A stretch of DNA of 64,000 bases from Mesorhizobium sp. (GTDB lineage Bacteria; Pseudomonadota; Alphaproteobacteria; Rhizobiales; Rhizobiaceae), in contig NZ_SUGA01000033.1 in assembly GCF_004963255.1 (NCBI RefSeq), forward strand, positions 1 to 64,000, written 5' to 3'. A program made the position numbers and the translations under genes. The notes under the pieces were generated by a model that saw only the letters and a list, made by a program, of their open reading frames with translations, searched no databases and was not told the origin of the DNA. Shown here piece by piece: positions 1-8,227 of this stretch. Position 1 is the stretch's first letter, and every line of letters starts with the position of its first letter.

Positions 1-36
1 GACCTACCGAATCACCAACTCAGTTCCGTGCAAAGC

Positions 37-86
37 CCTCCTTGTGGGGGAGATGTCCGGCAGGACAGAGGGGGGCGCGAAGGATC
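37..86. repeat. Intergenic palindromic repeat, family A (partial)
   Basis: The core reads CTTGTGGGGGAGATG followed by TCCGGCAGGACAGAGG and GGGGCGC. The same unit recurs at about 17970-18145, 25642-25791, 41136-41306, 48637-48660, 49779-49833, 51568-51624 and 51781-51827, in either orientation and often as inverted pairs. This copy lacks the left-hand end. It is non-coding and lies downstream of the 107-1021 gene. Confidence 0.85.
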
Positions 87-106
87 TCGGCCTGGCAGAA
101 ATGGGC

Positions 107-1021
107 TTAATTCCCCGCCCCCTGCGCATCCTCATAGGCCTTCTTGATATCCGCCGGCCAGTCCTTCACCGGCGGCCAGGCCTGCGGCTCGCCATTGTCG
201 CCACGGCGGGCGAAATAGACTTTCTGCTTGGCCGGGTCGACAGCCATGAAGCCATCATTGCCGCCGCAGTCATGCGGCACGCAGCCGGTGGCGTAGAAGG
301 CGCCGGACGCCGTCTTTTCGGTGCCGCCGCCAACCAGCAGGCTGGTCGCCATGTCGGGCATGTCGTTGCCCAGCAGCGCCTGGCCGGCCTTGTAGACCGC
401 CTCGTTGTGGAAGGCGTCGATGATGTTGTCGTATTTCGACGGGTCGACATCCTTCCAGCCGGTGCCGGGCTCCGGCGTGTAGGTCAGGTTGCCGGAGGTC
501 GTCAGGCCTTCCGTGGGCGACCATTGCAGCGCCGGCTTGGAATCGCCCGGCAAAAGGTAGGGCACGAAATAGATAGCGCTGTCGGAGACGGCGGCCGGCG
601 GCGCGCCGCATTCGTCCTGCTCGACCGTGGTGGTCTCAATCTCGCCGTCCTTCTTCCAGACGATGACCTTGGCCGGGCCACATTGATTGCCGCCGTCGCC
701 GACATCGACCAGCGCCACGTTTACGTCGCCGATCTTGACGATCTTGTCGAAGAAGACGTCGTAATTGCTGGCCAACTGCTTGCCGTCATAGGACAGCACC
801 TTCTCGCCATCCTGCTCCGGTTGCGTGATGGTGAGCTGTCCGCCCTCGAACGGGATCGGCGCCTGCTTGTCGTCCTCCGACGCAGCCTGGTCACTGCCCT
901 GGTCGGCCGTGCCTTGATCGGCAGCCGGCTGCTCGGACGTGGCGGGCGCGGTGGTCTGCGCGTGGGTGCCGATTGTGGCGAGAAGGATTGCCACCGAAGC
1001 TGCCAGAAGCGAGCGTGTCAT
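107..1021 (-). CDS. Secreted protein with C-terminal Ivy-like (lysozyme inhibitor) motif
   Basis: The product is 304 aa. I start it at the ATG at 1021 because a GGAGGGG ribosome site lies 6 nt upstream; the longer frame from 1036 would read through that site. Residues 1-22 form a signal peptide with an Ala-rich end (THA-Q), so export to the periplasm is predicted. A Gln/Ala/Asp-rich linker follows to about residue 55. The C-terminal ~100 residues carry CVPHDC (about 247-252) followed by an Asp-Pro and a V-Y-F strand. This resembles the C-x-P-H-D-C loop of the Ivy family, which inhibits c-type lysozymes. The N-terminal ~190 residues are not recognised. The Ivy assignment rests on motif and context only. 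It could also be a generic DUF-type periplasmic protein. Confidence 0.6.
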   Translation of the reverse strand: MTRSLLAASVAILLATIGTHAQTTAPATSEQPAADQGTADQGSDQAASEDDKQAPIPFEGGQLTITQPEQDGEKVLSYDGKQLASNYDVFFDKIVKIGDVNVALVDVGDGGNQCGPAKVIVWKKDGEIETTTVEQDECGAPPAAVSDSAIYFVPYLLPGDSKPALQWSPTEGLTTSGNLTYTPEPGTGWKDVDPSKYDNIIDAFHNEAVYKAGQALLGNDMPDMATSLLVGGGTEKTASGAFYATGCVPHDCGGNDGFMAVDPAKQKVYFARRGDNGEPQAWPPVKDWPADIKKAYEDAQGAGN

Positions 1022-1093
1022 GACTGTCCCCTCCATTCAGTCGCGAGCCCAGCCGGCAGCGGGCGGGGCTATCGATTTCAAGCCGTGCCGCTC

Positions 1094-1340
1094 AGAGACT
1101 GTTTCGAAATTCGCTCCGGCGAGTCATATGGTGGTGGTTTCGAGAACCGGAGCGGAGCGGACATTTGGGTCCGTGAGCCTGCGCATGACCCCGAAAATCG
1201 AAATCGATTTTCGGAAAGGATCATGCGCCAAGCAAAATTGCTGCAGCGTCCTTTGCGCGTCAAGAGGACGCGCGGCGCTGCAGTAGCGCAGAAACCGCCA
1301 TCAGATGGCCGCCGGAGTAGAATTTCCAAACAGTCTCTCA
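1094..1340. repeat. Inverted-repeat element, family C, with nested insertion
   Basis: The ends are AGAGACTGTTTCGAAATT and, inverted, AATTTCCAAACAGTCTCT. The inside includes GAGAACCGGAGCGGAGCG and a CCGTGAGC box. A second copy lies at 11401-11545. This copy is about 100 bp longer because a further palindromic unit (GCGCATGACC ... GGATCATGCGC, about 1180-1230) interrupts it. The right-hand end overlaps the stop codon of leuD. Confidence 0.8.
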
Positions 1341-1943
1341 GGCCCAGGGGCGCTGCTCGGCGTTACGCTTCTCGAAGGAAGCGATGGCGCCGGCCTTCTC
1401 CATCGTGAGGCCGATATCGTCCAGGCCGTTGAGCAGGCAGTGGCGCTTGAAATCGTCGAGGTCGAATTTGACCACGCCGCCGTCCGGCCCCCGGATTTCC
1501 TTCGCCTCGAGATCGATCGACAGCGTTGCGTTGGAGCCGCGCGAGGCGTCGTCCATCAGCTTGTCGAGGTCTTCCGGGCTGACCGTGATCGGCAGGATGC
1601 CGTTCTTGAAGCAGTTGTTGTAGAAAATGTCGGCGAAAGAGGTCGAGATCACGCAACGGATGCCGAAATCGAGCAGCGCCCAGGGCGCATGCTCGCGGCT
1701 CGAGCCGCAGCCGAAATTGTCGCCGGCGACCAGGATCTGCGCCTTGCGGTAGGCCGGCTTGTTGAGCACGAAATCCGGGTTCTCCGAACCGTCCTCATTG
1801 TAGCGCATCTCGGCGAACAGGCCGGTGCCGAGCCCGGTGCGCTTGATCGTCTTGAGATAATCCTTCGGGATGATCATGTCGGTGTCGACATTGACGATCG
1901 GCATTGGCGCGGCGACGCCGGTGAGCTTGGTGAATTTGTCCAT
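1338..1943 (-). CDS. leuD: 3-isopropylmalate dehydratase small subunit
   Basis: The 201-aa product is the small (swivel-domain) subunit of isopropylmalate isomerase, which with LeuC converts 2- to 3-isopropylmalate in leucine synthesis. The length is that of the family. Recognisable segments are NVDTDMIIPKDYLK near residue 20, the conserved NFGCGSSREHAPWAL loop near 75, and FADIFYNNCFKNGILP near 105. The start at 1943 is the ATG of MDKFTKL; the open frame upstream to 2948 is antisense noise. leuC and leuB are not in this window. The TGA stop lies inside the terminal inverted repeat of the family C element. Confidence 0.95.
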   Translation of the reverse strand: MDKFTKLTGVAAPMPIVNVDTDMIIPKDYLKTIKRTGLGTGLFAEMRYNEDGSENPDFVLNKPAYRKAQILVAGDNFGCGSSREHAPWALLDFGIRCVISTSFADIFYNNCFKNGILPITVSPEDLDKLMDDASRGSNATLSIDLEAKEIRGPDGGVVKFDLDDFKRHCLLNGLDDIGLTMEKAGAIASFEKRNAEQRPWA

Positions 1944-2126
1944 GGGTACCTGCCCGTTTTCTTGGCTTGCGGGGGATTTTGCGGGACGGTTTACACAAAG
2001 CCGGCGGTAAATGAAAGGCAACTGTTCGTGCACGGCCCTTGAGGCCAATGGCGGGCATGGCTTGCGCACGGAATGACGCCTCAAAAACGGCTTCGAAATC
2101 CTGGCCGGCTGGTGCAGTCTGCGACC

Positions 2127-2552
2127 ATGACCGGTCCTTCCAAAGTCCTTTACGCCAGCGAGCCCAGGCTCGACGTCGCCGAATTCCGCCGCGTGCTGGT
2201 CGAATCCGGCCTCGGCGAGACGCGGCCCATCGATGACGAGGCTCGCCTGAAGACGATGCTCGACGGGGCCAATCTGGTGCTGACCGCTCGGCTCGACCGG
2301 CCGGACCGGCAACTGGTCGGCGTCGCGCGCGGCGTCACCGACTTCTCCTGGGTCTGCTATATCTCCGAGCTCGCCGTGTCCGCCTCCGCGCAAGGGCTCG
2401 GCGTCGGCAAGGGCCTGATGGACGAGGCGCGCCGCCAGCTCGGCGCCTCGGTCGCCATCAGTCTGATCTCGATGCCCGACGCCGTCGGCTTCTACGAGCG
2501 CATCGGCATGACACGCATGACCGACGCCTTCTGGTTCTCCCGCAAGCGTTGA
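2127..2552 (+). CDS. GNAT-family N-acetyltransferase
   Basis: The product is 141 aa from the ATG of MTGPSKVLYASE. The central region has the GNAT acetyl-CoA site: strand ISELAVSASAQGLGVGKGLMDEARRQLG, matching the Q/R-x-x-G-x-G/A signature (QGLGVG, about residue 92), and a C-terminal FYERIGM segment typical of the alpha4-beta7 region. The substrate is unknown. It is transcribed divergently from leuD across 183 bp. It ends about 65 bp before the promoter of the ArsR gene, so the two are probably separate units. Confidence 0.85.
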   Translation: MTGPSKVLYASEPRLDVAEFRRVLVESGLGETRPIDDEARLKTMLDGANLVLTARLDRPDRQLVGVARGVTDFSWVCYISELAVSASAQGLGVGKGLMDEARRQLGASVAISLISMPDAVGFYERIGMTRMTDAFWFSRKR

Positions 2553-2617
2553 CCCTCCCGCAAGCTGATGGCGCCGGGTCCCGCAGCCCGGCACCCGATC
2601 TTTTTGCGTCTCACCGC

Positions 2618-2647
2618 TTGACATGCAACCAAATGGTTGCATATTAA
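2618..2647 (+). promoter_or_regulatory. Promoter with embedded palindromic operator for the ArsR gene
   Basis: A TTGACA -35 box (2618-2623) and an ATATTA/TATTAA -10 box (2641-2647) are 17-18 nt apart. The spacer and flanks hold a perfect 9-bp inverted repeat with a 2-nt centre, ATGCAACCA-AA-TGGTTGCAT (2623-2642). The -10 ends only about 5 nt before the ATG at 2652, so the mRNA may be leaderless. Autoregulation by the downstream ArsR protein is inferred. Confidence 0.8.
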
Positions 2648-2651
2648 AGCC

Positions 2652-2972
2652 ATGAGCATGGATGCCGTCTTTCGCGCCTTGGCCGACCCGACCCGCCGGC
2701 AATTGCTGGACAGCCTCCATGCCAGGAACGGGCAGACGCTCAACGCGCTCTGCGAGCACCTGGACATGACGCGCCAGGCGGTGACCAAGCACCTGGCGAT
2801 CCTCGAGGTGGCGAACCTCGTCACCACTATGCGCCGCGGCCGCGAGAAGGAGCACTACCTCAACCCCGTTCCGATCAACGAAATCGCCGAGCGCTGGATC
2901 GGCAAGTTCGAGCGCCATCGGCTCAACGCATTGAGCGACCTGAAGCAACGCCTTGAAAGGGAAGAGCCGTGA
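2652..2972 (+). CDS. ArsR/SmtB-family winged-helix repressor
   Basis: The product is 106 aa starting MSMDAVF; a second ATG lies at 2658. The N-terminus FRALADPTRRQLLDSL and the helix-turn-helix segment TLNALCEHLDMTRQAVTKHL (about residues 30-50) are diagnostic for the ArsR fold. The wing contains RRGREKEHYLNP. No Cys-rich metal site is seen, so this belongs to the non-metal group that travels with SRPBCC proteins. It overlaps the next gene by 4 nt (GTGA), implying translational coupling. A perfect palindrome in its own promoter is the likely operator. Confidence 0.92.
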   Translation: MSMDAVFRALADPTRRQLLDSLHARNGQTLNALCEHLDMTRQAVTKHLAILEVANLVTTMRRGREKEHYLNPVPINEIAERWIGKFERHRLNALSDLKQRLEREEP

Positions 2973-3418
2973 GCGAGAACAGCTTCGTCTATGTCACCTA
3001 TATCCGCACCACGCCTGAAAAGCTCTGGCAGGCGCTGACCGATCCGGAATTCAACCGGCAGTTCTTCCTCTGCTCCTATCAGGAGAGCGACTGGAGGGTC
3101 GGCTCCAGCTGGAAGCTGATCTTCCCCGACGGGCGCGTCGCCGACTCGGGCGAGATCCTGGAGATCGATCCGCCCAAGCGGCTGGTGATCAAATGGCGCA
3201 ATGAATGGCTGCCCGAGGTGAAGGAGGACGGCTACACGCGCTGCACCTTCACCATCGAGCCGGACGGCGAACTGATGAAGCTCGCCGTCGTGCACGAGGC
3301 CGACGGCCCGCACAGGCTGATCCCCAACGTTTCCAAGGGCTGGCCGCTGGTGCTGGCGAGCCTCAAGAGTCTGCTCGAAACCGGCAAGGGTTTCGAGCGC
3401 CCGCCGTCGAAGGGCTGA
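2969..3418 (+). CDS. SRPBCC (AHSA1-like) domain protein
   Basis: The product is 149 aa, starting with GTG inside the stop of the ArsR gene and preceded by AAGGGA. The sequence follows the START/AHSA1 helix-grip pattern: N-terminal strand YVTYIRTTPEKLWQALTDPE, then WRVGSSWKL, GEILEIDPPKRLVIKWR and a long C-terminal helix (SKGWPLVLASLKSLLETG). Members bind hydrophobic ligands, and many are encoded beside an ArsR regulator, as here. The ligand and role are unknown. No membrane segment or signal peptide is present. Confidence 0.9.
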   Translation: MSENSFVYVTYIRTTPEKLWQALTDPEFNRQFFLCSYQESDWRVGSSWKLIFPDGRVADSGEILEIDPPKRLVIKWRNEWLPEVKEDGYTRCTFTIEPDGELMKLAVVHEADGPHRLIPNVSKGWPLVLASLKSLLETGKGFERPPSKG

Positions 3419-3452
3419 ACTTCATTCCGGATACGAGACAATTTCGCTGGGG

Positions 3453-3947
3453 ATGCATGCGATGCTGCAACTGTCCTTGCCGCAAGCCATGGCGAACGCC
3501 GACACGGTGATGGCCTCGGCCGACCTTCCCGCCGCGCCGGACGAGGTCATCGCCGCACTGGTCACCCGGGAGGTCGAGCGCTGGTGGGGTTCGCCCGAAA
3601 CCTATCGTATGATCGGATGGAACGCCGATCTTCGCGTCGGCGGAAGCTGGAGCGTCGTCGTGAAAACGGCCGACGGTCAACGTCTACCCGCCAGCGGCGA
3701 GTTTCTCGAAATCGAGATGCCGCGCCGCATCGTGCAGACACGGCGCTACGACTGGGACCATCCGGCGCTCGGCCGCAAGGAAACGACAGTGGCTTACCTG
3801 CTCGAGCCGATCGGCGACGGCACGCGGCTCACCATCTGCCACGGCGGTTTCGCCGGCTTCCCGGACGCCGCGGCCGAACATGCCGAAGGCTGGGCGCGTG
3901 CGCTTGGGTGGCTGCAAGCCTTTCTCAACGCGCGGTTGGCTGGCTGA
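3453..3947 (+). CDS. SRPBCC-domain protein (second paralog)
   Basis: The product is 164 aa from ATG 3453 (an alternative ATG lies at 3462), 34 nt after the first SRPBCC gene and probably in the same operon. It has the same order of elements: a strand/helix with APDEVIAALVTREVERWWG, VGGSWSVVVK, GEFLEIEMPRRIVQTRRYDW and a C-terminal helix GWARALGWLQAFLNARL. The pair ArsR-SRPBCC-SRPBCC suggests a small ligand-responsive unit. The two SRPBCC proteins share topology but little close identity. No enzymatic activity can be assigned. Confidence 0.85.
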   Translation: MHAMLQLSLPQAMANADTVMASADLPAAPDEVIAALVTREVERWWGSPETYRMIGWNADLRVGGSWSVVVKTADGQRLPASGEFLEIEMPRRIVQTRRYDWDHPALGRKETTVAYLLEPIGDGTRLTICHGGFAGFPDAAAEHAEGWARALGWLQAFLNARLAG

Positions 3948-3990
3948 AGCGCTCCCTTGACCCGCAATCGCGCCTGTCCAGATTTTGGGC

Positions 3991-4770
3991 ATGGAGAACA
4001 GAAGCTGTGTCGTGGGAACCGCCGGATGGAGCATACCAGCAGCGTATAAAGCTTCTTTCCCGGCCGCCGGCTCGCAGCTTGAACGCTACGCCATGCGGCT
4101 ATCGATCGTGGAAATCAATTCGTCCTTTCATAAGCCGCATCGGGGAGAAACCTTTGAGCGCTGGGCGCGCTCGGTTCCGGGCCATTTTCGCTTTTCCGCA
4201 AAACTCCCCAGGGCCGTGACGCATGAGCGCCGCCTGCAAGGTTGCAATGATCTTCTGGACATTTTTCTTGGTCAGATCGGAGGGCTCGGCGCCAAGCTTT
4301 CCGTGCTTTTGATTCAACTGCCACCCAGCCTGCAATTCGAGGCCCAAATCGCCGAGAACTTTTTCGCCTCGCTACGTGCGAAGACTGACCGGCGCCTGGT
4401 CTGCGAACCGCGTCACCCCAGCTGGTTCGACCCCGAAGCCGAGGCCTTGCTGAGCCGCTTTCAGGTTGGGCGCGTTGCGGCCGACCCTGCTCCCGTGCCC
4501 GCCGCCGCTATGCCCGGCGGCTGGCGCGAGATCGCCTACTTCCGTTTCCATGGCGCGCCGCGAATCTATTATTCGGACTACGAGGCCGATCAGCTTCTGG
4601 AAATCGGCAGGCGGCTTGCCGAAGCCAGCGCGTCGGCCGCCGAAGGCTGGTGCATCTTCGACAACACGGCACGGGGCCATGCGCTCGGCAACGCGCTTTC
4701 GGTGGATGCGGCCGTCCGTCAGATGACGTTCAGCTCCCGGAACGCCCTTCCTTCCGCCACCCGCGCGTAG
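3991..4770 (+). CDS. DUF72 (YecE-like) protein
   Basis: The product is 259 aa from ATG 3991 (a TTG two codons earlier is less likely). Family hallmarks are VGTAGWSIP near the start, EINSSFHKPH with the strand around residue 45, FRFSAKLPRAVTHERRL, LLIQLPPSLQF, CEPRHPSWF and AYFRFHGAPRIYYSDY. The fold is a TIM-barrel related to endonuclease IV; its biological function is not established. The final 52 nt overlap the convergently transcribed oxidoreductase gene. Confidence 0.9.
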   Translation: MENRSCVVGTAGWSIPAAYKASFPAAGSQLERYAMRLSIVEINSSFHKPHRGETFERWARSVPGHFRFSAKLPRAVTHERRLQGCNDLLDIFLGQIGGLGAKLSVLLIQLPPSLQFEAQIAENFFASLRAKTDRRLVCEPRHPSWFDPEAEALLSRFQVGRVAADPAPVPAAAMPGGWREIAYFRFHGAPRIYYSDYEADQLLEIGRRLAEASASAAEGWCIFDNTARGHALGNALSVDAAVRQMTFSSRNALPSATRA

Positions 4771-5885
4771 CCGAACGCCGAGCAGTCGATCGTCCGGTAG
4801 CCGCCATGCACGACAAGCTCGGCGATTGACTTGCCGACCGCCGGCGCCTGCTGCAGGCCATGGCCGGAAAAACCGTTGGCGAACAGGAAGTTTGCGACCT
4901 CCGGATGCGGCCCGATCACCCCGTTCTGGTCGAGCGTGTTGTAGTCGTAGTGCCCGACCCAGGCGCGCGTCGGCTTGATCGCCTCGAAAGCCGGGATGCG
5001 GGTGGCCAGAACCGGCCAGATCACCTCTTCGAACAGCGGCCAGTTGACCTCAAAATCCTTGGGATCGGGCGCGACGTCGCCTACCTCCGGCTCGGCGCCG
5101 CCGGTGAGGTAGACCGAGCCTTCCGGCCGCACATAGATGCCCGACGGATCGACCAGCAGCGGCATGTCTGCATATTTCTCGCGCGCCTCGAAGACAAAGA
5201 CGTTGCGCTTGCGCGGCTCGACCGGCAGCTCGAGCCCGGCGAATGCCGCGACCTTGCCGGCGTTCGGCCCCGCGGCGTTGACGACGGTACCGGCTTCGAG
5301 CGTCTCGCCATTGTCGAGCGACACAGCGGTGACGCGGTTGCCCTCGCGCCTGATGCCGGTGGCGGAAGCCGTGATGAAATCGATCTTCCTGTCGCGCAGC
5401 GCCTTGCGGAACAGCGTCAGCAGCGCATGCGCGTCGAACCAGCCCTCGCCGCTGCGACCATAGGCGCCGGCGGAAATGCCTTCGACCGACAGCCACGGGA
5501 AGCGGCGCGCCAGCTGATCGGCATCCTCGAGCAGGATATCGGCGCCCTCGGCGACCTGCGTCTCGTGATTGGCCTTGAGGATCGGCCGCCCGGCCTCGCC
5601 GGCAAGGATGAGATAGCCGCCCTCGCGGAAGCCGATATCGGCGTCGGCGCCGAACGTCTCCTTCAGCCGCCGGAACAGTTTCAGCGTGAACTGCGACAGC
5701 CGGATGTTTTCAGGGATGGAGAATTGCTGGCGGATCGAGGCGCAGGACAAGGTCGTCGCCGCGTGGGAGAATTGCGGATCGCGCTCGATCAGGGCGATGG
5801 AGCCGGTAAAGCCTTCCTCCCGCAAATGATAGGCGACCGAGGACCCGACGATGGCTCCGCCGATGATGACGATGTCGTAGCGCAC
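4719..5885 (-). CDS. FAD-dependent oxidoreductase, DAO family
   Basis: The product is 388 aa. The N-terminal dinucleotide-binding motif is a GGAIVGS variant (DIVIIGGAIVGSSVAYHL, residues 4-21), followed by a D-amino-acid-oxidase/sarcosine-oxidase type body. Residues near 235-330 include RPEGSVYLTGGAEPE, and the C-terminal FANGFSGHGLQQAPAVGKSIAEL segment is the usual second FAD contact. Enzymes of this family oxidise amines or amino acids such as glycine, sarcosine and D-amino acids. The substrate here cannot be told. It stands alone, converging on the DUF72 gene. Confidence 0.88.
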   Translation of the reverse strand: MRYDIVIIGGAIVGSSVAYHLREEGFTGSIALIERDPQFSHAATTLSCASIRQQFSIPENIRLSQFTLKLFRRLKETFGADADIGFREGGYLILAGEAGRPILKANHETQVAEGADILLEDADQLARRFPWLSVEGISAGAYGRSGEGWFDAHALLTLFRKALRDRKIDFITASATGIRREGNRVTAVSLDNGETLEAGTVVNAAGPNAGKVAAFAGLELPVEPRKRNVFVFEAREKYADMPLLVDPSGIYVRPEGSVYLTGGAEPEVGDVAPDPKDFEVNWPLFEEVIWPVLATRIPAFEAIKPTRAWVGHYDYNTLDQNGVIGPHPEVANFLFANGFSGHGLQQAPAVGKSIAELVVHGGYRTIDCSAFGYARVAEGRAFRELNVI

Positions 5886-5900
5886 TTTTTTCTCCGATCA

Positions 5901-5947
5901 GAGCAATTCCAGGAAAAGTGTGTAGCGGTTTTCCGTACGGAATTGCG
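5901..5947. repeat. Small palindromic repeat, family D
   Basis: The unit GAGCAATTCCAGGAAAAGTG ... CGGAATTGC recurs in inverted orientation at 33753-33798. Fragments occur near 31365-31410. It lies between the histidine kinase stop and the oxidoreductase start. Confidence 0.75.
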
Positions 5948-5966
5948 TAGCAAGCCACCCCGGTTC

Positions 5967-7538
5967 TCAGACGACCGGCAGATTGATCTCGAAGCGCGTG
6001 CCGCGCTCGGTGTCAACCAGCCTGATCGTGCCATCATGCGCTTTTAGGAGGGCCAGCACGATGCCGAGCCCCACGCCGGTGCCGCCGGTCTCGCGCCGCG
6101 TGGTGAAGAACGGCTCGAAGATCTTGGCCCGGTTGGCGGCCGAGATGCCGTCACCGTCGTCGCCTATCTGGATCGACGCGCGCTCGCCGTCGGCCGAGGC
6201 ATGGATCGCGACGTGCCGGGCGCCGTGCCTCGCCGAATTGTCGATGAGGTTGGCGAGCACGATGCCGAGATTCTCGGCCGAGATGCCGAGCCTGATATCG
6301 CCGCCGCCTTCGAGCCGCGTCTCCAGCCTGGTGTCGACCGGCAAGGATGCCAGCGCCGCATGGAGCGTCGTGCTCTCGCCGCTCGGTTCCAGGTTCTCGG
6401 CGCGCGCCAGGTCGAGCAGCCGGCGCACCAGCAGATTGAGCCGCCCGGCATCGGTGACGATGTTGTTGGAGAAGCGCTTGCGCTCGGCCTCGTCCATCGC
6501 GCCGCCGGAATCGCGCAGCAGCTCGGCCGCGCCCTGGATCGCCGTCAGCGGCGATTTCAGCTCATGCGAGACATGGGTGGCGAAAGTCTGGATGGAGTCG
6601 GAACGCGCCTGCAGCTTGGTCGCCATGTCGAGGAAGGCCGTCGACAGCGCCGCCATCTCGCGCGTGCCGTGATGGGCGAGCGGCCTGATCGCGTCGCGAT
6701 CGCCGGCGGCGATGCGTTTCGTCCGCTCGATCAGCGCATAGATCGGCCGGCTGACGGTGCGGATGAACACCAGCGCGATCAAAAGCGTGCCGCCGAGTAT
6801 GGCGATGGCCGCCAACGTCACCTTGCCGCGCTCGCCATAGAGATGCTTGACGATGTTGTTCGGCGTCCGCGACAGGTAGACGACGCCCGCGACCCGGCCG
6901 TCGAGCTCGACCGGCATGGCGACGAAGACGCGCACCCTGGTGCCGCGGCTCACCGAATAAAGCGGCGGCGGCGGCTGGTCGGGGATGCGGAGCCTGAGCT
7001 CGCTGGCATAGGCGCCGGAAAGCGCGGCGCGCACCTCCTCGACTCCGCCGAGCGACTGACCGATCTCGTCGCCGCCGGCAATCACCACGCCGCGCGGGTC
7101 GAGCAGGCGGAAGCCGGCGAGCGTCGTCTTCTGCGTTTCGTCGAGAATGCCGGAGAGCTTTGCGCCGATCGCCGCGAAAGCGGGATCGGCGGCGGCCGGA
7201 GCCGCCGCCGGCCGCATCGGCATCACGTCGTCCGAGGCGAGATCGAGGCGTGGCTCGATCGGTTCATAGGGATAGTTGTTGTCCCGCGCCGGATCGGCCG
7301 AGATCGGCGAACCCAGCCTGTCCTGGGAAATGCCGGCGGCGCGCACCTCCTTTGCATAGATGGCGGCGACGACCGCTCCTTGCGCAATCAGCTCGCCCTC
7401 GGTCTGCCGGATCAGCTGGTTCTCATAGAGCCGGAAGAAGAACAGCCCGACCAGCGGCAGCGCCATGACCACGATCAGGATGGCGATGACGACGGTGGCG
7501 AGCCTCGGCCGCCACCTTTCCTTGCTCAACCACCGCAT
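5967..7538 (-). CDS. Two-component sensor histidine kinase (CreC-like)
   Basis: The product is 523 aa from the ATG of MRWLSKERW, which lies 13 nt inside the end of the response-regulator gene, implying coupling. Transmembrane helices lie at about 13-35 and 240-260, with a ~200-residue periplasmic sensor between. HAMP follows, then the HisKA box HVSHELKSPLTAI with phospho-acceptor His325. The HATPase boxes are NLIDNSARHG (N), DDGDGIS (G1) and TGVGLGIVLALLKAH (G2). Gene order (DUF4173 membrane protein, regulator, kinase) resembles a Cre-like arrangement, but the signal is unknown. Confidence 0.92.
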   Translation of the reverse strand: MRWLSKERWRPRLATVVIAILIVVMALPLVGLFFFRLYENQLIRQTEGELIAQGAVVAAIYAKEVRAAGISQDRLGSPISADPARDNNYPYEPIEPRLDLASDDVMPMRPAAAPAAADPAFAAIGAKLSGILDETQKTTLAGFRLLDPRGVVIAGGDEIGQSLGGVEEVRAALSGAYASELRLRIPDQPPPPLYSVSRGTRVRVFVAMPVELDGRVAGVVYLSRTPNNIVKHLYGERGKVTLAAIAILGGTLLIALVFIRTVSRPIYALIERTKRIAAGDRDAIRPLAHHGTREMAALSTAFLDMATKLQARSDSIQTFATHVSHELKSPLTAIQGAAELLRDSGGAMDEAERKRFSNNIVTDAGRLNLLVRRLLDLARAENLEPSGESTTLHAALASLPVDTRLETRLEGGGDIRLGISAENLGIVLANLIDNSARHGARHVAIHASADGERASIQIGDDGDGISAANRAKIFEPFFTTRRETGGTGVGLGIVLALLKAHDGTIRLVDTERGTRFEINLPVV

Positions 7539-8224
7539 CGGCCGAGCCGGAAGCCGACGCCATGCACCGTCGCGATCGCATCGGCGCACCCGACCGCCGC
7601 CAGCTTGGCCCGCACATTGCGGATGTGGCTGTCGACCGTGCGCTCCGAGACATGGATGTTGGAGGCATAGGCATTGGCCATCACCGCGTCGCGGCCAAGC
7701 ACGTGAAGCGGGCGGGCGAGAAAGCCTTTCAGGATGGCGAACTCGATCGCCGTCAGGGTGAGCGGCTTGCCGTCGAAACTCGCCGCATGGCTTGCCGGCA
7801 CGAGCATGAGCTTGCCATGCGCGAATTCCCGCTCGTCGGCTTCTTCTTCGACCGGTGCAGACCGCGCGCGCCGCAGGATGACGTTGACGCGGGCGACCAG
7901 CTCGCGCGGGCTGAACGGCTTTGTCACATAGTCGTCGCCGCCCATTTCCAGCCCGAGGATGCGGTCGATTTCCTCATCCCGCGCGGACAGGAACAGCACC
8001 GGCACGTCGGATTTTTGCCTCAGCCGCCGGCAGACCTCCAGCCCGTCCATCTCGGGCATGCCGATGTCGAGCACGATGAGGTCGGGCGCGCGCCGCTCGA
8101 CCGCCTGGAGCGCTGCGGCGCCGTCGGCCACGGCGGCCGTCTTCATGCCGGCCTTTTCCAGCGCGAAGCAGATGATCTCGCGGATATGCGGGTCATCGTC
8201 GGCGACGAGGATGTTGTGCGGCAT
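7526..8224 (-). CDS. OmpR-family response regulator
   Basis: The product is 232 aa. The receiver domain has the acidic pocket ADDDP (8-12), phospho-acceptor Asp53 in VLDIGMPEMDG and Lys102 in VTKPF. The C-terminal winged helix has LTLTAIEFAILKGF and ERTVDSHIRNVRAKL. It is preceded by the DUF4173 gene with only 3 nt between them and overlaps the kinase gene, so all three form one operon. The target genes are not evident; autoregulation of the operon is plausible but no operator was identified. Confidence 0.93.
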   Translation of the reverse strand: MPHNILVADDDPHIREIICFALEKAGMKTAAVADGAAALQAVERRAPDLIVLDIGMPEMDGLEVCRRLRQKSDVPVLFLSARDEEIDRILGLEMGGDDYVTKPFSPRELVARVNVILRRARSAPVEEEADEREFAHGKLMLVPASHAASFDGKPLTLTAIEFAILKGFLARPLHVLGRDAVMANAYASNIHVSERTVDSHIRNVRAKLAAVGCADAIATVHGVGFRLGRCGG

Positions 8225-8227
8225 CGA

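Noticed and set aside
1944..2948. N-terminal extension of the leuD frame
   Set aside because: It runs antisense to the GNAT and ArsR genes. LeuD family length is reached exactly from 1943.
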